Shown here one piece after another: positions 59,410 through 64,000 of a DNA stretch of 64,000 nucleotides. The translations under genes and the position numbers were made by a program. Position 1 is the first letter of the stretch; each line of letters begins with the position of its first letter. The DNA lies in assembly GCF_001612805.1 (NCBI RefSeq), contig NZ_BDBD01000019.1, forward strand, positions 310,001 to 374,000, given 5' to 3'. A model generated the notes under the pieces. That model was not told the origin of the DNA, made no database searches, and saw only the letters and a list, made by a program, of their open reading frames with translations. The DNA is from Nocardia coubleae NBRC 108252. Its GTDB lineage: Bacteria > Actinomycetota > Actinomycetes > Mycobacteriales > Mycobacteriaceae.

Positions 59410-60096
59410 ATGCGAATCGGAATCATCGGGGCAGGGTCGATGGCGGCCGCGCTCGGCGGCGGCTGGGCCCGTGTCGGCCACGAGTTGCTCATCGGCGCCC
59501 GCTCGGCCCGCTCGGCACGCGACCTCGCCGACACCATCAACGCCGGCACGGAACCCGCCCGACACCGGGTCGGTGCGGCCACGATCGCCGAGGCGATGGA
59601 CTTCGCGGAGGTGGTGCTGCTCGCGGTTCCGGTAGCCGCGCTGACCGAGCTGCTCGACGAGCACGGCGAGCGGTTGGCCGACCGTGTCGTCATCGATTGC
59701 ACGAATGCGTTCCAGCCCGACGAGTCGGCGCCCGACGGCGCGACCGCCTTCGTCCTCAGCGAACCGGCGGTAGCCGAGCGGATCGCGTCCCGCGCCTCGC
59801 GTGCCCGAGTGGTCAAGGCCTTCAATCTGCTCGCCGCCGAGGTGTGGGCGGGCGAGGACCGCGTCTTCGACGGTGTTCGACTGGCAGTCCCGTTCTGCGG
59901 CGACGACGAGACAGCGATGCGAATCGTTGCCGATCTGGCGGAAGACCTCGCGCTGCAACCATTCCCCGCAGGCGGTCTACATCGCGCCAGGTACCTCGAG
60001 GCAACGGCGGTCTTCACGGTCGGTCTCTGGTTCGCCGGACTGGACGCCCGCGCCGCCTTACCTCCGCTGACTGCCGCTTTCGCCGTCGCCGATTGA
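59410..60096 (+). CDS. NADPH-dependent F420 reductase-like / NADP-binding oxidoreductase
   Basis: Rossmann protein of 228 residues. MRIGIIGAGSMAAALGGGWA is the dinucleotide-binding start, with IGARSARSARDLADTINAG supplying the 2'-phosphate loop of NADPH. VVLLAVPVAALTELLDE and VVKAFNLLAAEVWAGEDRVF match the NADP:F420 oxidoreductase (F420H2:NADP) type family, which is common in actinobacteria; many members have other substrates. ATG 59410 follows GGGAG. It diverges from an HxlR regulator. True F420 binding is not confirmed. Confidence 0.85.
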   Translation: MRIGIIGAGSMAAALGGGWARVGHELLIGARSARSARDLADTINAGTEPARHRVGAATIAEAMDFAEVVLLAVPVAALTELLDEHGERLADRVVIDCTNAFQPDESAPDGATAFVLSEPAVAERIASRASRARVVKAFNLLAAEVWAGEDRVFDGVRLAVPFCGDDETAMRIVADLAEDLALQPFPAGGLHRARYLEATAVFTVGLWFAGLDARAALPPLTAAFAVAD

Positions 60097-60126
60097 TGAA
60101 CGGCCTGTCGCCCACCCGGATCGTTG

Positions 60127-60888
60127 TCAGGGTTTGGTCGCCTCGATCAGGGTCCGGCTGGAGTGTGCGATGAAGGGCCCTTCCCGCCGGATCTGTTCGT
60201 GCAACTCGCGCAGCCGGTCGCGGTAGGTCTCGACCGTGAAACCGGGGACCATCCAGATCACTTTGCGCAGGAAGTAGACGACGGCACCGATGTCGCCGAA
60301 TTCCATGCGGAGACGTTCGGTGCGCTGGTCGACGATCCGCAATCCGGCCGCGTGCGCGGCGGCGGCTTCGTCGTCGGGGTGACGCGCCCGGCGGGCCTGC
60401 GGTTGCGGTCCGAGGAAGTATTCGACAAGTTCGAACGCACTCGCAGGGCCAACGTGCTGAGCCAGATAGGTGCCGCCCGGTGCCAGCACGCGGGCGATCT
60501 CGTCCCACCACACGGTGGCCGGATGGCGGGCGGTGACCAGATCGAAAGCGTTGTCGGCGAACGGAAGAGGCGGCTCGTCCGGTGTGGCGACAACGACGAC
60601 GCCCCGCGGGTGGAGCAGCGCGGTGGCCGCGGCGACGTTCGGCGGCCACGATTCGGTGGCGACCATGGTCGGCGGAAACCGGTCGACCCCGGCCAGTACT
60701 TCCCCACCGCCGGTCTGCACATCCAGCGCCGCGGTCACCGTCGGCAGCCGAGCACCGAGCAACCGCTGATATCCCCAGGACGGACGTTCCTCGCTGGCCC
60801 GGCCGGCGAGCCAGGAGAAGTCCCAGCCGGCCACCGATACCGAGTCGGCTTCCTCGATCAACTCCTCGAACGTCCGCATGATCTTCAC
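60127..60888 (-). CDS. SAM-dependent methyltransferase
   Basis: Class I methyltransferase-like protein of 253 residues. The SAM motif I (VTAALDVQTGGGEVLAGVDR) is a degenerate version, with LPFADNAFDLVTARHPATVW as the post-motif and ARVLAPGGTYLAQHVGPASA as motif III, and VVYFLRKVIWMVPGFTVETY near the C-terminus. Such proteins often modify small metabolites or antibiotics. It lies convergent to the NADP-binding gene and 9 bases before the DoxX gene's stop, so it may be co-transcribed with that gene. Substrate unknown. Confidence 0.85.
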   Translation of the reverse strand: MKIMRTFEELIEEADSVSVAGWDFSWLAGRASEERPSWGYQRLLGARLPTVTAALDVQTGGGEVLAGVDRFPPTMVATESWPPNVAAATALLHPRGVVVVATPDEPPLPFADNAFDLVTARHPATVWWDEIARVLAPGGTYLAQHVGPASAFELVEYFLGPQPQARRARHPDDEAAAAHAAGLRIVDQRTERLRMEFGDIGAVVYFLRKVIWMVPGFTVETYRDRLRELHEQIRREGPFIAHSSRTLIEATKP

Positions 60889-60897
60889 CCTGCCAGG

Positions 60898-61245
60898 TCA
60901 GGCCGCGAAACCGAGTCCCAACGCCACCGCGACAGGCACCAGATACAACACCGGAAACGCCACCGTCTTGTACGACCGCGCCCGCAAAACCGTCACCACC
61001 GCACCGGTGAAATAAAGGATCAGCCCGACGCCCGCGGCCACCCCGACCACCGGCACCCACAACCCCACCACCAACCCGATCGCCCCCGCCGCCTTCGCCA
61101 CCCCCAACGGCGTCCACCAACTCTCCGGCACCCCGTAGTCCACCAGCGGATCCACAACGAACGCAGCCCGCCGCAACAACGAGAATGCCGAGAACCCGAC
61201 CCACAGGGCGGCAACAACGGTAACGACAACGTAGGCAGTTTCCAT
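60898..61245 (-). CDS. DoxX family membrane protein
   Basis: Membrane protein of 115 residues with four helices: METAYVVVTVVAALWVGFSA, LGVAKAAGAIGLVVGLWVPV, VAAGVGLILYFTGAVVTVLR and a last one at FPVLYLVPVAVALGLGFAA. This is the DoxX-like layout. ATG 61245. It runs towards the methyltransferase gene on the same strand, 9 bases apart. Role uncertain; DoxX relatives link to thiol or quinone redox. The 187-base gap upstream holds nothing further. Confidence 0.85.
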   Translation of the reverse strand: METAYVVVTVVAALWVGFSAFSLLRRAAFVVDPLVDYGVPESWWTPLGVAKAAGAIGLVVGLWVPVVGVAAGVGLILYFTGAVVTVLRARSYKTVAFPVLYLVPVAVALGLGFAA

Positions 61246-61432
61246 GACTCGACTCCTTGCCCTGCCGCGCTTTTCGCGGCGTTCACAGAGTCGACGACAC
61301 AGCCACAGACAGTGTGACATCGCCTCATCGCAGGCGAGACCGCGGTTGTACCGAGAGGTCACTACGCCGTCACTGCACTGACCGACGATCAGGATTCGAC
61401 CGGCGAGCGCGGCCGACGATATTGCGCCTGTG

Positions 61433-62137
61433 TCAGCCGGTATGCACACCGATCGAGGCAGCAGCCTCGATCGCGTCGATCACACGCTGCTTGCCGGCCG
61501 GTTCGATGTGCAGGTCCTGGTACCGGCGGTAAGAGAGATAACGGCCGTCATCGGACACGTCGAGCCAGGTGAGGTACGAGGTGGGACCAGGCCGGCCCGA
61601 CTGCAATCCGGTTCTGATTTCGATCCGCCCTCCTGCCGCCCGTTTCGCCTCGGTGAGCCGATGCATGCGGGCGGCGACGGAATCCGGTGGGCGCTGCCAG
61701 GATTCGAAATGTGTGGCCAGCCGGTCGACATCCTCGACCAGGTGGCCGACCTGTCCAGCGGGCTGGTCGCCGAGGAAGGCGGCGAACGCACGGTTGACCA
61801 GACCCGCACTGCCGGAGAACACCTCGACGCTGTGATCCTCGTATTGGCGAATCACGACCCCTCGGTCCCCGGTCCGCGCACCGTAGGCGCGCAGTGGTGG
61901 GCCGATTTCGCTAAAGAGCGCCAGTGCCGTCTCGGGCCGCGCGGCGTGCCGGAATACCGCGCTCAGGTCCAGATCAGCACCAGCGGGCCAGCGTTGCGCG
62001 GCGGCCGCGGCAAGCTGCTCGTACGCGCTTTCCGTCGTGGCGGCCGAATATACGGTGAGCGGGAACGGATAACGATCGTCGCCCGTCTCCCGCAACCACA
62101 CATGCGCGAATTCGTCGGGGGTGAACATCCAGCTCAT
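61433..62137 (-). CDS. ESX secretion-associated protein EspG family
   Basis: EspG-like chaperone of 234 residues. In mycobacteria EspG binds PPE partners and delivers them to type VII secretion. The protein begins WMFTPDEFAHVWLRETGDDR and has YGARTGDRGVVIRQYEDHSV and SSGLVNRAFAAFLGD-like elements, then SYLTWLDVSDDGRYLSYRRY. The start ATG overlaps the stop of the PPE-like gene (ATGA), so the two are made together. No ESX core components lie in the window; the core must be elsewhere or beyond the right edge. Confidence 0.82.
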   Translation of the reverse strand: MSWMFTPDEFAHVWLRETGDDRYPFPLTVYSAATTESAYEQLAAAAAQRWPAGADLDLSAVFRHAARPETALALFSEIGPPLRAYGARTGDRGVVIRQYEDHSVEVFSGSAGLVNRAFAAFLGDQPAGQVGHLVEDVDRLATHFESWQRPPDSVAARMHRLTEAKRAAGGRIEIRTGLQSGRPGPTSYLTWLDVSDDGRYLSYRRYQDLHIEPAGKQRVIDAIEAAASIGVHTG

Positions 62138-63420
62138 GCGTTTCCGGACTCCTGTTCCGGCAGGCGGGTCGCCGGGGCGTCGGCGCCGATGGCCTGGGGC
62201 ACCGCATGCTGCTCGTCACCCAGCAGTTCGGGTTGAACACCACGCAGGTAGTCGGGCGCTTTGTGCTCGTCCTCGTCGTCCTTGCCGCCACCACGCGCGC
62301 CCGGCGCACCCATCATTCCCGGACTCATCCCGCGCCCACTGGATCCCGCCGCACCCGAAGAACCTGCGGCGCCGGGATTTTGGCCGGCAACCACCGGGCC
62401 GCGACCAGCCAAGGCACCACCCGGTGTCGGTGTGCCGCTACCCGGCGTCGAACCGCCCGCTGACCCGCCTCCTGGCGAACCACCACCCGGTGAACTACCA
62501 CCTGGCGATCCGGTACCCGGCGAACCAGCGCCAGGGGTCGTCGAGGATGGCGTGGTCGAGGATGGATCGGTACTCGCCGGATTGGTCGTGCTGTTCTGCC
62601 CTTGCGAGTCGTCGGTACCGCTGCTGTCGTCGTCATCCGTACCGGCACTGGATGTTTCGTCGTCCGTGGTCGTACCGGGCTGGTTCGGGTCCTCGGTGGT
62701 CGCGGTGTCGCCCGCATCGCCCGGCCCGGTGTCACCGCCACCGGCACCACCATTGTTCGATCCGCCACCGCCGGAGCCAGGATCACTCGTTCCGTCGCCC
62801 GGTTGGCTCGGCGCAACGAAGGCGGGCACGGATTCACCAGCCGGACCATAGGTGGGTTTGTAGGTCGAATTCATCGCCGCGATCGCCTGCAACCGCCGGT
62901 CTTCCTTCTCCCGCTCCACAGTGCCAGCCTCACCCGGAACAGCCAGTTCGGTCAGCGACACAGGGATCGTCGACCCGACACCCGCGCCAGCCTCCTTTGA
63001 AATCGGCGGTGGCACAGCTACTTTCACAGCCTCTGCACCGTAAGCCGCGGCCTTCACCCGATGTCCGACCACCGACAGCACCGTATACACGTCGGTGGCC
63101 TCGGTGATGAACCGTCGTCCCGCCGCTTCTCCCGCCGAAGCGAACTGCCCCTCCAAACTCGAGGTCGCCCGCGCCGTTGAAATCATCAACGCGGTCACCG
63201 CACCCGAGATCTCCGCGAACATATTGACCCAACTGTCGCCGAGTTGCTGCATCTTCCCCGGCTCCATCGCCTGCACGCCGTTGAAGATATCTTCGTGTGA
63301 AAGATTTTCGTACACTTCGAATTCCGAGATGTACTTCGGATCGACGCCACCGTGGCTCAGCGATTGCTGCTGCTCCTCCGCGCCCAGCTGCTGTTGCGTC
63401 CCACCCGCCGAAACAGCCAT
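62134..63420 (-). CDS. PPE-like type VII secretion substrate with long low-complexity tail
   Basis: Protein of 428 residues. The N-terminal 150 residues are helical like PPE/WXG100 domains (FEVYENLSHEDIFNGVQAME, LGDSWVNMFAEISGAVTALM). From about 205 to 370 it is Gly/Ser/Thr/Asp/Pro-rich (SPGGGSPGGGSAGG type), probably extended. The end has KAPDYLRGVQPELLGDEQHA, a short conserved tail seen in Nocardia type VII-linked proteins. It has no Sec signal. The next gene downstream is EspG, which fits a chaperone-substrate pair. Export is inferred. Confidence 0.75.
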   Translation of the reverse strand: MAVSAGGTQQQLGAEEQQQSLSHGGVDPKYISEFEVYENLSHEDIFNGVQAMEPGKMQQLGDSWVNMFAEISGAVTALMISTARATSSLEGQFASAGEAAGRRFITEATDVYTVLSVVGHRVKAAAYGAEAVKVAVPPPISKEAGAGVGSTIPVSLTELAVPGEAGTVEREKEDRRLQAIAAMNSTYKPTYGPAGESVPAFVAPSQPGDGTSDPGSGGGGSNNGGAGGGDTGPGDAGDTATTEDPNQPGTTTDDETSSAGTDDDDSSGTDDSQGQNSTTNPASTDPSSTTPSSTTPGAGSPGTGSPGGSSPGGGSPGGGSAGGSTPGSGTPTPGGALAGRGPVVAGQNPGAAGSSGAAGSSGRGMSPGMMGAPGARGGGKDDEDEHKAPDYLRGVQPELLGDEQHAVPQAIGADAPATRLPEQESGNA

Positions 63421-63422
63421 CG

Positions 63423-64000
63423 TCAGTTCTCCTTACCGATGGATTTCTCCACTACCGAAGCGGTTTCCATGATGTTGGTGCAGGGGTCGAGGTTCTGCTT
63501 CTTGCCCAGGCTTAGCACCAGCGATCCGACAATGACGACACCGGCCTTGGTCTCGACATGCACTTGGCACGCGTCTTCGCCTCCCGGCTGGTTACGCACC
63601 AGTCCTGCTCGGCGTCCATTCACGGTCGTTGCCTCGAGCCAAGCACCGTTCTTCTGGAGATTCTCGTCCCAAGTGATGTTGCCGGAGTCCACATTCAGCG
63701 ACATCGTGTTGTCCACGTTGCGGAAAATGCATGTCAAGAATGTGTATTCGGCAACCAGATCTGGGCCTCGCCGTCGCGACTCGGACCGAAAGCCCGTGGA
63801 CTCGATTTCGGCTGCACCGATCCACGTGCAGGGATCGAAGACCACCTTCGGCCGACCCGATGTCTGCGTGTACTTGTTGTCTTGCGCCGGGGGCTGCAGC
63901 TTTGCGTCGGTCAGTGTTGGTCGCGCGTGTGGCGTCGAACTAACCGAACCGTCGTGTTCTGCAGTCTCCGGAACCGCAGTACCGCTCGACGAACTACACG
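63423..64000 (-). CDS. DUF3558 family lipoprotein (5' partial at window edge)
   Basis: The frame stays open to the right edge, so the signal peptide is outside. The last visible Cys (codon 63996-63998) followed by SSSSGTAV is the likely lipidated Cys. The mature DUF3558 domain starts around VVFDPCTWIGAAEIESTGFR and continues FLTCIFRNVDNTMSLNVDSG, DACQVHVETKAGVVIVGSLV and LDPCTNIMETASVVEKSIG with four Cys that may pair. It lies 2 bases before the PPE-like gene (AAGGAG within its end). DUF3558 lipoproteins are frequent next to EspG/PPE genes in Nocardia; function unknown. Confidence 0.82.
   Translation of the reverse strand, partial: CSSSSGTAVPETAEHDGSVSSTPHARPTLTDAKLQPPAQDNKYTQTSGRPKVVFDPCTWIGAAEIESTGFRSESRRRGPDLVAEYTFLTCIFRNVDNTMSLNVDSGNITWDENLQKNGAWLEATTVNGRRAGLVRNQPGGEDACQVHVETKAGVVIVGSLVLSLGKKQNLDPCTNIMETASVVEKSIGKEN

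Overview
The window is high-GC actinobacterial chromosome and most probably comes from Nocardia (family Nocardiaceae). Many genes keep the neighbourhoods known from the Mycobacterium tuberculosis Rv0490-Rv0561 region (menaquinone, haem, cytochrome c, SenX3-RegX3, ProC and AURKAIP1-type ribosomal protein genes). Small secreted proteins, EspG, DUF3558 and DUF4189 families fit Nocardia. I saw no rRNA, tRNA, CRISPR array, insertion sequence or integrase.

Region 1 (1-23 kb) is a dispersed menaquinone block: menJ (cut by the left edge), mgtA, menG, menD, menB, menE and menA. menC and menF are not in the window. Interleaved are a very large nitrate reductase fused to a CysJ-like flavoprotein, an aldo/keto reductase with a divergent TetR gene, a Clp-N/HTH operon with two operator-like repeats, a Cds1-like cysteine desulfhydrase and a BldC-type regulator.

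Region 2 (23-29.8 kb) is the most accessory-looking part. It has small secreted proteins, a tandem pair of ATP-grasp ligases of unknown substrate, a CmtR-like metal sensor with a cation diffusion facilitator, and a PP2C-type phosphatase gene broken by a one-base frameshift.

Region 3 (29.8-46 kb) makes haem and matures c-type cytochromes. hemL, a phosphatase, a TlpA-like lipoprotein, a small coupled ORF, ccdA, resB and ccsB form one minus-strand operon with overlapping stops and starts. hemB sits upstream with a coupled membrane protein. rex-hemA-hemC-hemD is a redox-controlled operon with a near-perfect Rex operator in front. Menaquinone, nitrate reduction, haem and cytochrome c together form a respiratory island.

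Region 4 (46-59 kb) is the conserved envelope and phosphate-signalling block: a SerB-like HAD hydrolase, acyltransferase, SDR protein, bS22, an excisionase-like HTH protein, proC, thioesterase, sugar-phosphate isomerase-like protein, a long membrane protein, Ppx/GppA, an Rv0495c-like protein, and senX3-regX3 with a PHO-box-like direct repeat upstream.

Region 5 (59-64 kb) has an HxlR regulator with a divergent NADP-binding oxidoreductase, a methyltransferase, a DoxX protein, and a type VII secretion-associated trio (EspG, PPE-like protein, DUF3558 lipoprotein) that runs off the right edge.
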